Positions 40,439 to 49,800 of a DNA stretch of 64,000 nucleotides are shown piece after piece (positions within the stretch are counted from its first letter, which is position 1; the number at the start of each line of letters is the position of its first letter). Position numbers and translations under genes: made by a program. The DNA is from Bordetella parapertussis (GTDB lineage: Bacteria > Pseudomonadota > Gammaproteobacteria > Burkholderiales > Burkholderiaceae_A): positions 1-64,000 of the forward strand of contig CAMCRF010000008.1 in assembly GCA_945877235.1 (NCBI GenBank), given 5' to 3'. The notes below the pieces were generated by a model. It had not been told where the DNA came from, made no database searches, and saw only the letters and a list, made by a program, of their open reading frames with translations.

Positions 40439-41821
40439 GTGCGTGACCCCGACATCGGTCTTCCAAACAGGCGATTTCGTCTCGCCCTCTCCTTCCTTCC
40501 TTTCGCAGACGTTGCGAGCCCAGATCTGCCGCTCAGCAGGCTGCTGAGACTCTCCCTGTTTCAGGTCTCGGTGGGCATGGCGATGGTCCTGCTGCTGGGA
40601 ACCCTCAACCGAGTCATGATCGTCGAGCTCAAGGTGCCCACCGCACTGGTCGCGATCATGGTCTCGCTCCCCATTCTCTTCGCTCCCTTTCGCGCGCTGA
40701 TTGGTTTCCACTCTGATCGGCATCAGTCAGAATTGGGCTGGCGCAGGGTTCCTTACATGTGGCGAGGAACGATGGCTCAATTCGGTGGCTTCGCCATCAT
40801 GCCCTTCGCACTACTTGTACTTGCCGGCGCGGGGCAAGCCGCCCACGCCCCCCTCTGGATCGGCTATGTGGCAGCTGGCGCAGCCTTTCTGCTAGTTGGT
40901 GCGGGCCTACACACCGTTCAGACCGCGGGACTTGCCCTTGCCACCGATCTCACCGCCGAGCATTCCAAGCCAAGAATGGTTGGTCTGATGTATGTCACGC
41001 TCTTGCTCGGCATGGCAGTCAGTGCACTTGTTTTTGGCCACCTGCTGAGCGACTACAGTCATGGCCGGCTAATTCAGGTCATTCAAGGCGCTGCCGTGAC
41101 CACCATAGTCCTCAATACCATTGCACTCTGGAAGCAGGAGCCACGCAATCGCGCGCGGGCTGCCCAAGCCTCTGACAATGAGCCTGGCTTCTGGCAGAGC
41201 ATCGAGCAATTGGCACCCTCGCGTCGCCAAAAAATTTGGCTGCTCACCATTTTTATTGGCACCCTGGCTTTCACCATGGAGGACGTGCTTCTCGAACCCT
41301 ATGGTGGAGAGGTCCTTGAACTCAGCGTCTCTGCGACAACCTACCTCACGGCGACACTCGCCCTGGGCAGTCTGATTGGCTTCTGGTGGGCCTCTGAACA
41401 ACTTGGGCGGAAAGCCTGCCCCTATCGACTCACCCGGCTCGGTGCATGGGTCGGCGTACCAAGCTTTCTTGTCGTCATGCTCGCGGCGCCTCTGCAGTCC
41501 CATCTGCTGTTTTCGGGTGCAGTCTTCGGCATTGGCCTCGGGGCTGGCCTCTTTGGACATGGCACCCTAACCGCAACTATTCTCGCTGCACCCCACGGTC
41601 AGTCCGGGCTTGCCCTTGGGCTCTGGGGGGCCCTACAGGCAACAGCTGCAGGCCTCGGGATGGCGAGCGGGGGGATTTTAAAAGACTTGGCAGGGCAGAT
41701 CCTAAGCCCAGGCCCTTCGTATGCTGTGGTTTATGCTTTGGAGCTGCTGCTGCTTGGCCTGACTCTCATACTGCTACGAACATCGCCTCTCAACACCCAA
41801 GGACACTCTCGTGGACACTAA
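40439..41821 (+). CDS. pucC: PucC-family light-harvesting assembly protein (BCD MFS family)
   Basis: A 460-aa, 12-helix major-facilitator-type protein of the bacteriochlorophyll-delivery (BCD) family, needed for LH2 assembly. Diagnostic blocks are LFQVSVGMAMVLLLGTLNRVMIVEL, split here as the first helix, then PFRALIGFHSD, RRVPYMWRG and MEDVLLEPYGGEVL. The start is GTG 40439, 78 nt after pucA and just beyond the stem-loop. The last 11 nt overlap a small downstream ORF. Whether it carries pigment or acts as a chaperone is unresolved in the family. Confidence 0.93.
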   Translation: MRDPDIGLPNRRFRLALSFLPFADVASPDLPLSRLLRLSLFQVSVGMAMVLLLGTLNRVMIVELKVPTALVAIMVSLPILFAPFRALIGFHSDRHQSELGWRRVPYMWRGTMAQFGGFAIMPFALLVLAGAGQAAHAPLWIGYVAAGAAFLLVGAGLHTVQTAGLALATDLTAEHSKPRMVGLMYVTLLLGMAVSALVFGHLLSDYSHGRLIQVIQGAAVTTIVLNTIALWKQEPRNRARAAQASDNEPGFWQSIEQLAPSRRQKIWLLTIFIGTLAFTMEDVLLEPYGGEVLELSVSATTYLTATLALGSLIGFWWASEQLGRKACPYRLTRLGAWVGVPSFLVVMLAAPLQSHLLFSGAVFGIGLGAGLFGHGTLTATILAAPHGQSGLALGLWGALQATAAGLGMASGGILKDLAGQILSPGPSYAVVYALELLLLGLTLILLRTSPLNTQGHSRGH

Positions 41822-41900
41822 AGATATTTTGTTAATTTTGTTTGTCGTCGTCATGGTCTTTCAACTGGCAAACTGGTACAACCGCCCCCCCAAAAAATAA
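41811..41900 (+). CDS. 29-aa single-helix membrane peptide downstream of pucC
   Basis: A GTG at 41811 inside the pucC end, preceded by AAGGA 7 nt upstream, opens a 29-codon frame: MDTKDILLILFVVVMVFQLA, then NWYNRPPKK. It has one hydrophobic helix (about residues 5-20), an aromatic NWY belt and a basic C-terminus, the layout of tiny membrane-protein subunits. I do not recognise the family. By position it recalls pucD/pucE genes after pucC in Rhodobacter, but no homology is claimed. Confidence 0.6.
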   Translation: MDTKDILLILFVVVMVFQLANWYNRPPKK

Positions 41901-41924
41901 CGCCCCTTCGAAAGCGAGTTCACT

Positions 41925-42119
41925 ATGTTTGGTTTGCCATTCCTTTTCGTTGTGCTCTTGGCTGTTCTGTTTATCGGCCCCCTCATTCACCCGGTCATTC
42001 TGCGCAACAAGGGCGTGGAGTTCAGCAAAGAAGCCAAACAGCACCAGACGCTCATGGTCTGGGGCTATTTGCTCGTGATTGGCCTACTCCTTGCACAGGC
42101 GGTTCAGAGACCCTGGTAG
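41925..42119 (+). CDS. 64-aa two-helix membrane protein downstream of pucC
   Basis: ATG 41925 to 42119 encodes 64 aa with two hydrophobic helices (residues 4-27, FLFVVLLAVLFIGPLIHPVI, and 43-60, LMVWGYLLVIGLLLAQAV) linked by a polar loop RNKGVEFSKEAKQH. It ends QRPW. The ribosome-binding site is weak (GCGAG). It lies 24 nt after the 29-aa ORF and 16 nt before the convergent gcvT end, so it closes the puc operon. The family is not recognised; a role in antenna assembly or packing is speculation. Confidence 0.65.
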   Translation: MFGLPFLFVVLLAVLFIGPLIHPVILRNKGVEFSKEAKQHQTLMVWGYLLVIGLLLAQAVQRPW

Positions 42120-42135
42120 GTCGCGCGCAGTCAGG

Positions 42136-43242
42136 TCACTGAGCGCGCTTGTAGCGCTTGGGGACGAAAGGTAATTTCGCCGCACTGAGCGCTAAGCGCT
42201 TGTCGCGGACCACGGCAAAAAGGGGCTGTCCTGCAGCCTCTGAGTGCACCATTGCCATCAGGATGGGGTAACCCAGAGACGGCGACACGGTTCCGCTGGT
42301 GACCTCGCCCACCACATCACCCGAGGCCAGCACAATTGCTGCATGCGCCCGAATGGGCACCGGCTCTTTGCTCGTGAAGGCCAAGAGCCGTTTGCTCGGC
42401 TGCCCCCACTGAGCACCAATGGCCTGAGCACCGGGATACCCACCTGCCTTCGCCCCAGCAGGCCGGCGAGCACTGGCAATTCCGAAGGTCAGTCCAGCCT
42501 CAACCGGCGTTACCGAGGGGGTCATGTCGGAGCCGTGTAGCGGTAGGCCAGCCTCTAGGCGCAGGGTGTCGCGCGCGCCAAGACCAGCACACGCAACCCC
42601 CTCGGCAGCCATGAGCGCACGCACCACGCGTTCCGCATCCTGTGTGGGGATTGAGATCTCGTAGCCATCCTCACCCGTATAGCCGCTGCGCGTCGTAAAG
42701 CAGGAGGCCCCAAGAAGATTCAGCTCAGCAGCCTCCATGAAGCAAAGCCCCACCGCCCGCGCGTCCAGTGCGGCCAGGACGGCCTCAGCACGGGGGCCTT
42801 GCAGCGCGATGAGCGCCGCATCGACCCACTCGAACCGAAGGTTGGGCGCGAGCCGCTGCATGCGCGCGAAGTCTGCATCCCGGTTACCGGCGTTCACGAC
42901 GAGACGCACTTCATGACCAAGCCAAACCGCCATAAGGTCGTCTTCAATGCCGCCTTGGTCATTGAGCAACAACGAGTAGCGCTGCTGGCCCACGGGCCAG
43001 CCCTGAAAGTCCAACGGCAGAACAGCCTCAAGCCCCTGAGAGAGGGCCTCTGGGGAGGATGCCGTGACTCGGATTTGACCCATGTGAGAGACATCGAAGA
43101 GGCTCGCAGAAGCACGACAGTGCAGGTGCTCCGCCTTCAATCCCATGGGGTACTGAATGGGCATGTCAAAGCCCGCAAACGGGCCAAACTTCGCACCGAG
43201 CTCACGATGCAGGTCTGCGAGCGGAATCTGGCGCGCCGTCAT
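42136..43242 (-). CDS. gcvT: glycine cleavage system aminomethyltransferase (T protein)
   Basis: Tetrahydrofolate-dependent T protein that releases ammonia and forms 5,10-methylene-THF. The 368-aa protein shows the family N-terminus [15 protein letters not shown], the signature [21 protein letters not shown], and the folate-site block [17 protein letters not shown]. It overlaps the end of gcvP by 4 nt and closes the gcvH-gcvP-gcvT operon. Confidence 0.96.
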   Translation of the reverse strand: MTARQIPLADLHRELGAKFGPFAGFDMPIQYPMGLKAEHLHCRASASLFDVSHMGQIRVTASSPEALSQGLEAVLPLDFQGWPVGQQRYSLLLNDQGGIEDDLMAVWLGHEVRLVVNAGNRDADFARMQRLAPNLRFEWVDAALIALQGPRAEAVLAALDARAVGLCFMEAAELNLLGASCFTTRSGYTGEDGYEISIPTQDAERVVRALMAAEGVACAGLGARDTLRLEAGLPLHGSDMTPSVTPVEAGLTFGIASARRPAGAKAGGYPGAQAIGAQWGQPSKRLLAFTSKEPVPIRAHAAIVLASGDVVGEVTSGTVSPSLGYPILMAMVHSEAAGQPLFAVVRDKRLALSAAKLPFVPKRYKRAQ

Positions 43243-46124
43243 GACACGTAGTCCGAGACGGGTGGGCAGGTGCAGACGAGGTTGCGATCTCCTGCCGCGT
43301 TATCGATTCGCTTGACCGAGGGCCAGAATTTTGCGGCTCTCACCCAGGGCAGGGGGTAGACCGCCACCTCCCGCGAATAACTGTGCGACCAGTCTCCTGC
43401 AACCTCAGTAGCGGTGTGCGGAGCCTGCTTGAGGGGGTTGTCTGTGCGGTCCCATGCCCCTGAGCGAACCTGCTCAATCTCCGCTGCAATCGCAATCATC
43501 GCGTCGCAGAAGCGATCGAGCTCAGCCTTCCCTTCAGACTCCGTGGGCTCCACCATGAGGGTGTCAGTGACAGGGAACGAGAGCGTTGGCGCATGAAAGC
43601 CGTAGTCCATCAGTCGCTTCGCAACGTCCTCAGCCGTAATGCCCAGTTCACCTTTGAGGGACCGCAGGTCAAGAATGCACTCGTGTGCGACCCGGCCCGA
43701 GGGCCCGGTGTAGAGAATCGGGAAGTGAGGCGCAAGCCGGTGGGCCATATAGTTCGCGTTCAGGATGGCCGTTTCCGTTGCCTTGCGAATGCCACTTGAG
43801 CCCATCATACGAATGTAGAGATAGGAAATCGTGGTAATGAGCGCACTGCCAAACGGCGCGGCAGACACACTGTTTGCCGCCTCGGGCTGCTCAAAAGGAT
43901 GCACAGGCAGAAATGGGGCAAGGTGCTTGGCCACAGCAATAGGCCCCATTCCCGGGCCACCACCGCCATGCGGAATGCAGAAGGTCTTGTGCAGGTTCAT
44001 GTGACAGACGTCCGCACCGATCTGCCCAGGCTTGGTTAAGCCCGCCTGCGCGTTGAGATTCGCACCGTCCATATAGACCTGCCCCCCTGCTGCGTGGATC
44101 TGGTCACAGACGTATTGAATGGAGGCCTCAAAGACCCCGTGAGTCGACGGATACGTGACCATGAGTGCACTGAGCTGGTCCGCATGCTGAGTGATTTTTG
44201 CATCAAGGTCACGGAGATCGATATTGCCCTGCTCATCGCAGGCGACCACCACGATCTTGAGGCCCATCATTTGAGCGGTGGCAGGATTCGTGCCGTGGGC
44301 GGAGGACGGGATCAGACAGACGTCGCGATGCCCTTGGCCCAGAGAGCGCTGGTATTGACGAATGGCCATCATGCCGGCGTACTCGCCCTGCGCTCCAGAG
44401 TTGGGCTGGAAGCTCACCTCATCAAAGCCCGTGATTTCACAGAGCCAGTCGCGCAGGTCCTTGAGCATCATGGCGTAGCCCTTAGCCTGCTCGGGCGGAA
44501 CGAACGGGTGAAGCGATGCAAACTCCGGCCAGCTGACGGGCGCCATTTCCGTGGCCGCGTTGAGCTTCATGGTGCAAGAGCCCAGCGGGATCATGGAATG
44601 GACGAGGGAAATATCTTTGTTCTCCAGGCGCTTGAGGTAGCGCACAAACTCGGTCTCGCTCTGGTAGCGATGGAAGACAGGGTGCGTCAGCACCGAATCT
44701 TGACGCAGAAGGTCCCCGGGCACTGACGCTGGTACCTGGCTCATTGGAATCTTGCGCAGGTCATCTGTTGATATGCGTCGACCGCCTAAGACTTCAATCA
44801 GGTCGGCCAGGTCCGTGAGCGTGACTGTCTCATCGAGGGCCACTCCAACGGCCTGACCAGAGACGCGCAGGTTGATCTGCTTCGCAGCAGCGCGGCTGAG
44901 AACAACCGCTCGCTGACTGCCGAGCTCAAACCACAGCGTGTCGAAAAACTGCGCATGGGCAGGTTTTACGCCAGACACCTCAATGAGGAGCCTCGCAAAG
45001 AAATTGACCCGCTGAGCAATGCGCTGCAGCCCTTGCGGCCCGTGATACACCGCGTAGAAGCTCGCCATGTTCGCCAACAGGGCCTGCGCAGTGCAGATAT
45101 TGCTGGTGGCCTTGTCTCGCCGAATGTGCTGCTCGCGGGTCTGAAGCGACATGCGGTAGGCAGGATTTCCTGCGGCATCGACTGACACCCCAATAATGCG
45201 TCCCGGCATCGAACGGACCAGATCGGCCTTCACCGCCAAAAACGCAGCATGTGGTCCGCCAAAGCCCATGGGCACGCCAAACCGTTGCGCGTTGCCCAGC
45301 GCTGCATCGGCCCCCATAGCCCCGGGGGACTTCAAAAGCATGAGCGACAACAAGTCGCAACCAACCGCAAGCCGGGCACCGTTAGCATGCACTTGCTCTG
45401 CAACCGACTCCAATTGGAGTACACGCCCCTGCGTGTTGGGCGTCTGCACATGCACGCCGAAAGCCGTGGGAAGCTCTGCCGCAAGCACAGATGCATCCAG
45501 GCAGTCACAGACCATCACCTCGACACCGAGCCAGGCGGCGCGGCTCTTGATGACTGCAATCACCTGAGGATGAACCTGCGTATCAACCAGGTAGCGATTC
45601 GCCGGGGCGCGCTTGTTGGCCCTGAGAAACATGCCCATCGCCTCTGCCGCAGCTGTGGCCTCATCAAGTAAAGAGGCGTTTGCGGTCGGCAGCCCAGTGA
45701 GGTCAACCACCACCTGCTGAAAGTTCATGAGCGCCTCGAGCCGCCCCTGGGCGACCTCTGCCTGGTACGGCGTGTAGGCGGTATACCAGCCTGGGTTCTC
45801 GAGCAGATTGCGCTTGATGGGCTCGGGCGTGTGGGTGCCAAAGTAACCGGCCCCAATGTAAGTTCGCCATACCTGATTGTGGCGCGCAATCTCACGCAAG
45901 CTCGAAAGTGCCTCTACCTCGGTCTCTGGCTCGGGAAGGGCCAGCGGTCCGGGCGACAAAATGGCCTCTGGTACGGTGGCCTGAATGAGATCCTCAACCG
46001 AGGCCACGCCGAGAGCCTGAAGCATGGACTGCTGCTCGGCGTGAGAGGGACCGATATGGCGTGCATGGAAAGCCTCTGCATCGAGCAGGCCTTCGAAGGA
46101 ATCAACAGGCTCGTATCCTTGCAT
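43239..46124 (-). CDS. gcvP: glycine dehydrogenase (decarboxylating), P protein
   Basis: PLP enzyme that decarboxylates glycine and passes the aminomethyl group to lipoyl-GcvH. The full-length single-chain form (961 aa) is present: N-terminal half with [17 protein letters not shown] and [17 protein letters not shown]-terminal half with the PLP lysine in [21 protein letters not shown]. It lies 4 nt after gcvH and overlaps gcvT by 4 nt, so expression should follow the upstream glycine riboswitch. Confidence 0.97.
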   Translation of the reverse strand: MQGYEPVDSFEGLLDAEAFHARHIGPSHAEQQSMLQALGVASVEDLIQATVPEAILSPGPLALPEPETEVEALSSLREIARHNQVWRTYIGAGYFGTHTPEPIKRNLLENPGWYTAYTPYQAEVAQGRLEALMNFQQVVVDLTGLPTANASLLDEATAAAEAMGMFLRANKRAPANRYLVDTQVHPQVIAVIKSRAAWLGVEVMVCDCLDASVLAAELPTAFGVHVQTPNTQGRVLQLESVAEQVHANGARLAVGCDLLSLMLLKSPGAMGADAALGNAQRFGVPMGFGGPHAAFLAVKADLVRSMPGRIIGVSVDAAGNPAYRMSLQTREQHIRRDKATSNICTAQALLANMASFYAVYHGPQGLQRIAQRVNFFARLLIEVSGVKPAHAQFFDTLWFELGSQRAVVLSRAAAKQINLRVSGQAVGVALDETVTLTDLADLIEVLGGRRISTDDLRKIPMSQVPASVPGDLLRQDSVLTHPVFHRYQSETEFVRYLKRLENKDISLVHSMIPLGSCTMKLNAATEMAPVSWPEFASLHPFVPPEQAKGYAMMLKDLRDWLCEITGFDEVSFQPNSGAQGEYAGMMAIRQYQRSLGQGHRDVCLIPSSAHGTNPATAQMMGLKIVVVACDEQGNIDLRDLDAKITQHADQLSALMVTYPSTHGVFEASIQYVCDQIHAAGGQVYMDGANLNAQAGLTKPGQIGADVCHMNLHKTFCIPHGGGGPGMGPIAVAKHLAPFLPVHPFEQPEAANSVSAAPFGSALITTISYLYIRMMGSSGIRKATETAILNANYMAHRLAPHFPILYTGPSGRVAHECILDLRSLKGELGITAEDVAKRLMDYGFHAPTLSFPVTDTLMVEPTESEGKAELDRFCDAMIAIAAEIEQVRSGAWDRTDNPLKQAPHTATEVAGDWSHSYSREVAVYPLPWVRAAKFWPSVKRIDNAAGDRNLVCTCPPVSDYVS

Positions 46125-46128
46125 GGTC

Positions 46129-46515
46129 TTAGGCTCCCTTTCCCGGACCCGCGGTGTAGGCCGCTACCGTCAAGAGTCCTGCAAGTGGGTCAGCCTGCGC
46201 GGGGCGAATTTTAAAGAGCCATCCGCCTGCATAAGGCGCCTCATTGACGAGCTGTGGCTCAGAGCTAAGGGCTTCATTCACCGCAACCACCTCGCCCGCG
46301 ATCGGCGCATAGACATCTGATGCCGCCTTGGTCGATTCGACCACGGCGCAGGCCTCTCCAGCTGTCACAGCGCGGCCAATGGCCGGAAGTTCCACGTAAA
46401 CCAATTCTCCGAGCGAGTCCTGCGCGAGTTCGGTGATGCCAACAGTGACCTCACCAGAGTCGAGCTTGGCCCATTCATGGCTTTCGGTATAACGCAGTTC
46501 TTGGGGAAATTGCAC
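46129..46515 (-). CDS. gcvH: glycine cleavage system H protein
   Basis: Lipoyl carrier of the glycine cleavage complex. From GTG 46515, which has GGAGG 6 nt upstream, the protein is 128 aa: [17 protein letters not shown] at the start, the lipoylated Lys in [14 protein letters not shown], and GGWLFKIRP near the end. A longer start at 46554 runs into the riboswitch region and is unlikely. It is the first gene of the operon, 46 nt downstream of the glycine aptamers. Confidence 0.95.
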   Translation of the reverse strand: MQFPQELRYTESHEWAKLDSGEVTVGITELAQDSLGELVYVELPAIGRAVTAGEACAVVESTKAASDVYAPIAGEVVAVNEALSSEPQLVNEAPYAGGWLFKIRPAQADPLAGLLTVAAYTAGPGKGA

Positions 46516-46560
46516 AGCAGCCTCCAGAGGTTGACGCGATGGAGCCCATCGCATGCCCCC

Positions 46561-46715
46561 CTCTGTCCTTGGCGCCTGAGAGATTATCCTTCGGCGGGTC
46601 GCTCACGGGCGACCACTCTCCAGAGTGCGCGGTGCTGTTGGTCCTTTTGCCTGAGAGTTTTTGGGGATCTACACCTTCGGCGACAGGCATAAAAAAACCT
46701 GTTCTCTCCCAAGAG
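46561..46715 (-). ncRNA. tandem glycine riboswitch controlling gcvHPT
   Basis: Read on the minus strand, two glycine aptamers follow each other. The first has GGGAGAGAAC, CGCCGAAGG and ACTCTCAGGCAAAAGGAC; the second has TGGAGAG, CGCCGAAGGATAA and CTCTCAGGCGCCAAGGAC. These are the conserved P1/P3 junction blocks of the class. The gcvH start is 46 nt after the second aptamer. No terminator is evident, so control may be translational, with glycine exposing the GGAGG site. Confidence 0.92.
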
Positions 46716-46813
46716 CACCTCTGCGCAGGCACTAGTGTTCAAGAGCCGCCACTTGAAGTCAAGGAGCCCCTAAACTCCAAACTGAAACTTCAATCATTTA
46801 GGGTTCTAGGCTC

Positions 46814-47233
46814 ATGAAATATCTACACACCATGGTCCGCGTGACCGATCTCGATGCCTCCATTCGGTTCTACACCGAGGCCCTGGGCCTCGAACTCCTG
46901 CGCCAGCGCGACATTCCAGCTGGTCGCTTTACCTTGGCGTTTCTGGCTGCGCCCGGAGACTCAGAAGCCCAGATCGAGCTCACCTACAACTGGGACCCCG
47001 AGGTCTACACGGGCGGGCGAAACTTCGGTCACGTCGCCTATGCGGTCGACAACATCTATGCGACCTGCCAGCGGCTCATGGATCACGGCGTCACGATCAA
47101 TCGGCCCCCCAGGGATGGCCGAATGGCCTTTGTCCGCTCCCCAGACAACATCTCTATTGAGTTGCTGCAACGCGGCGATGCATTACCCCCCGCAGAGCCT
47201 TGGGCCAGCATGCCCAATGTGGGCCAATGGTAG
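46814..47233 (+). CDS. gloA: lactoylglutathione lyase (glyoxalase I)
   Basis: Metal-dependent enzyme converting the methylglyoxal-glutathione hemithioacetal to S-lactoylglutathione, 139 aa. Ligands and family blocks are visible: YLHTMVRVTDLDASIRFYTE (first His), AQIELTYNWD (Glu), NFGHVAYAVDNI (second His) and ISIELLQRG (Glu). It is divergent from the riboswitch. A paralogue is at 59.1-59.5 kb. Its end overlaps the fabI-like start by 7 nt. Confidence 0.93.
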   Translation: MKYLHTMVRVTDLDASIRFYTEALGLELLRQRDIPAGRFTLAFLAAPGDSEAQIELTYNWDPEVYTGGRNFGHVAYAVDNIYATCQRLMDHGVTINRPPRDGRMAFVRSPDNISIELLQRGDALPPAEPWASMPNVGQW

Positions 47234-48003
47234 TGAACGCAGACTGGCTCAAAGGCCGAAGAGGCTTGATTATCGGGGTGGCCAACGCCCACAGCATTGC
47301 TTTTGGTTGCGCGACAAAACTACGTGAGATGGGCGCTGAGGTCGCACTTACCTATCTCAATGACAAAGCCTTGCCCTACGTGGAGCCGTTAGCCAAACAA
47401 CTCGATGCAACACTCCTGCTTCCGCTCGACGTGACACAGCCCGGAGCCATTGCGGCGGTGTTTCAGACCTTGGAAGACCACTGGGGCGCTTTGGATTTTG
47501 TCATTCACTCCATTGCCTTTGCCCCGAGAGAGGACCTTCATGGCCGCATTGTGGATTGCTCAAGAGAAGGCTTTCTGCTGGCCATGCAGGTCTCCTGTCA
47601 CTCGTTCATAGAGGTTGCCCACCACGCAGAACGACTCCTGCGTCGCGGCGGTGCCCTGATCACCATGAGTTACTACGGGGCAGATAAAGTGGTTCAGAAC
47701 TACAACCTCATGGGCCCAGTCAAGGCCGCTTTGGAATCCACGGTGCGCTACATGGCCAATGAGCTCGGACCCGCCGGCATTCGGGTTTATGCCGTTTCGC
47801 CAGGGCCCCTGCGCACACGGGCAGCCAGCGGGATCGACCACTTCGATGAACTGGTCCAAATGGCCGTCGACCGCACCCCCGAGCACCGACTTGTCGACAT
47901 TGCCGAAGTAGGCCAGGTGGTCTCCTTTCTGGTGAGCCCAGCGGCGTCGGGCATGACGGGTGACACCGTCTACGTCGATGCGGGGCTCCACAACATCGCA
48001 TGA
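47227..48003 (+). CDS. fabI: enoyl-ACP reductase, FabI-like short-chain dehydrogenase
   Basis: A 258-aa SDR of the FabI type, which performs the NADH-dependent last step of fatty-acid elongation. FabI features are IIGVANAHSIAFGCA for cofactor, HSIAFAPREDLHGR, and the Tyr-x6-Lys site in NYNLMGPVKAALES with the earlier Tyr in SYYGAD. It starts at ATG 47227, overlapping gloA by 7 nt, and its stop overlaps ackA by 4 nt. It is more diverged than typical betaproteobacterial FabI, so it may be a second or specialised copy. Confidence 0.87.
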   Translation: MVVNADWLKGRRGLIIGVANAHSIAFGCATKLREMGAEVALTYLNDKALPYVEPLAKQLDATLLLPLDVTQPGAIAAVFQTLEDHWGALDFVIHSIAFAPREDLHGRIVDCSREGFLLAMQVSCHSFIEVAHHAERLLRRGGALITMSYYGADKVVQNYNLMGPVKAALESTVRYMANELGPAGIRVYAVSPGPLRTRAASGIDHFDELVQMAVDRTPEHRLVDIAEVGQVVSFLVSPAASGMTGDTVYVDAGLHNIA

Positions 48004-49169
48004 CCGACGCGGTCCTGACCCTCAACGCCGGGTCCTCCTCACTCAAGTTGGCCGTATTCGGGGCGCAGGGCGATGAGCCGTTTCTCACCGGTCAGGTTGA
48101 GCGTATTGGGGCGCAGGGCAGTCTGCGACTGCAATTGAGCGACGGCGCAACCGTCGCACCTCCCCGCGTCCCTCTCTCAAATCATGCCGAGGCGTTAAGT
48201 GCTGTCATCCAGGCGTTGAAGCAAGCGCTCCCAGACCTTGCCTTCTCTGCAATTGGGCACCGGGTTGTGCACGGTGGGGACCGCTTCACCTCGCCCGCGC
48301 GCGTGACCCCAGCCGTCATGGAGTACCTGACCACCCTGGAGCCCTTTGCTCCCCTGCACCAGCCGCATAACCTTGCGGGCATTCGCACCGCGATGGCTGC
48401 CTTCGGAGACGTTCCCCAAGTTGCTTGCTTCGACACCGCCTTCCATCGTGGTCACCCCTTTGTGAACGATAGCTTCGCCCTTCCCTTTCGCTACTTTGAG
48501 AGGGGCGTTCGCCGGTATGGGTTCCATGGGCTGAGCTACGAGTACGTGAGTGCTCGCCTGCGAGACCTCGCACCTCAGATCGCGCAGGGACGTGTGGTCG
48601 TTGCGCACTTGGGCAATGGTGCTTCGATGTGCGGCATGGTCGACGGGAAATCTGTCGCATCGACCATGGGGTTTTCTGCGCTCGATGGTCTGCCCATGGG
48701 TACGCGATGTGGCCAGATTGATCCGGGGGTCTTGCTCTACATGCTCGACCAAGAGGGCCTCTCCTCCTCCGAGATCCGACACACCCTGTATAACGAGTCA
48801 GGTCTACTCGGCCTCTCGGGGGGCCTCTCTAATGACATGCGCACGCTAGAGGCGTCCAACACCCCAGAGGCCCAGCGCGCCATTGACTATTTCGTCTTTC
48901 GCATCCAGCGTGAGATCGGCGCCATGGCTGCCGCCATGGGCGGAATCGATGCGCTGGTGTTTTGTGGGGGCATCGGAGAGCACTCACTAGGGGTGCGTGC
49001 TCGAGTATGCGAACGCATGCAGTGGATGGGTATCGAGATCGATCACCACCGCAACACCCAGAACGCACAGGTCATCTCCCCGGAGGGCTCACGCACCTGC
49101 GTGATGGTCATTCCCACGCAAGAGGAACTGGTGATTGCGCGGGCAGCCAGAGCGGTCAGTGGCCTCTAA
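48000..49169 (+). CDS. ackA: acetate kinase
   Basis: Interconverts acetate + ATP and acetyl phosphate + ADP. The 389-aa ASKHA-fold protein has LTLNAGSSSLKLAVF at the N-terminus, GHRVVHGGDRF, RYGFHGLSYEYVS, VAHLGNGASMCGMVDGKS and FCGGIGEHS. It is coupled to the fabI-like gene by a 4-nt overlap. Phosphotransacetylase (pta), which often accompanies this pair in betaproteobacteria, is not in the window. It ends overlapping convergent btaB by 4 nt. Confidence 0.95.
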   Translation: MTDAVLTLNAGSSSLKLAVFGAQGDEPFLTGQVERIGAQGSLRLQLSDGATVAPPRVPLSNHAEALSAVIQALKQALPDLAFSAIGHRVVHGGDRFTSPARVTPAVMEYLTTLEPFAPLHQPHNLAGIRTAMAAFGDVPQVACFDTAFHRGHPFVNDSFALPFRYFERGVRRYGFHGLSYEYVSARLRDLAPQIAQGRVVVAHLGNGASMCGMVDGKSVASTMGFSALDGLPMGTRCGQIDPGVLLYMLDQEGLSSSEIRHTLYNESGLLGLSGGLSNDMRTLEASNTPEAQRAIDYFVFRIQREIGAMAAAMGGIDALVFCGGIGEHSLGVRARVCERMQWMGIEIDHHRNTQNAQVISPEGSRTCVMVIPTQEELVIARAARAVSGL

Positions 49170-49795
49170 GACGGTTGTGGACTGAGCGCCGCACTCACGC
49201 AGTAGCGCCCGAGCCGCCAATTCGCCTTTACGCCAAGCGGGCTGACTTCGGGTGAGAAAAGCTCGGGCCTTGGGTAGACCTCGAAGCGCTTGAGAAACTC
49301 AAGCACAAGCCGTCGCGGTAATGCCGGCCAGCCTGAGAGGTCTCCAAAATCCACCGCGGCAAGATACCCGTCGGGGCTGATCCAGCTGCTGGCGTTCTGA
49401 ATGGCCAGGTCCGGGCGAGGCATCATGGACAAGGAGTAGGGAAACATCACCACATCCACGCAACCTGCTGGGCGATAGGACTCTGCAAATCCATGGACCA
49501 GCGTAATCTGAGCTGTGAGCCCCGCCTGCCTCACCTTACGACGAGCCATCTCCAGCATGGCCTCTGATGCGTCAACCCCAATCAGTTGGAGGTCGGGACG
49601 ACGTCTTGCGAGACGAATCAGATTGTGAGCCGTGCCGCAGCCCATTTCACAGACACGGCCGCCCTCGGGCGGATCCAGCGTGTCGACCAGTCGGTCGCGC
49701 CCGAAAAGAAACAGGGGTCGAGTCCAGTCGTAGACGTAACGCGTCCAACGATAGACGCTATCCATCTTGGCGCCGTGCTGTTCGAGCGAATCCAT
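49166..49795 (-). CDS. btaB: betaine lipid N-methyltransferase BtaB
   Basis: A 209-aa class I SAM methyltransferase (motif I CEMGCGTAHNLIRLA, then LIGVDASEAMLEMAR). With btaA immediately upstream (5-nt gap) it matches BtaB, which trimethylates diacylglyceryl-homoserine to the betaine lipid DGTS. The N-terminal YRWTRYVYDWTRPLFLFGRDRL is typical of BtaB proteins, as far as I recall. DGTS replaces phospholipids under phosphate limitation. Confidence 0.9.
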   Translation of the reverse strand: MDSLEQHGAKMDSVYRWTRYVYDWTRPLFLFGRDRLVDTLDPPEGGRVCEMGCGTAHNLIRLARRRPDLQLIGVDASEAMLEMARRKVRQAGLTAQITLVHGFAESYRPAGCVDVVMFPYSLSMMPRPDLAIQNASSWISPDGYLAAVDFGDLSGWPALPRRLVLEFLKRFEVYPRPELFSPEVSPLGVKANWRLGRYCVSAALSPQPS

Positions 49796-49800
49796 GCGCG

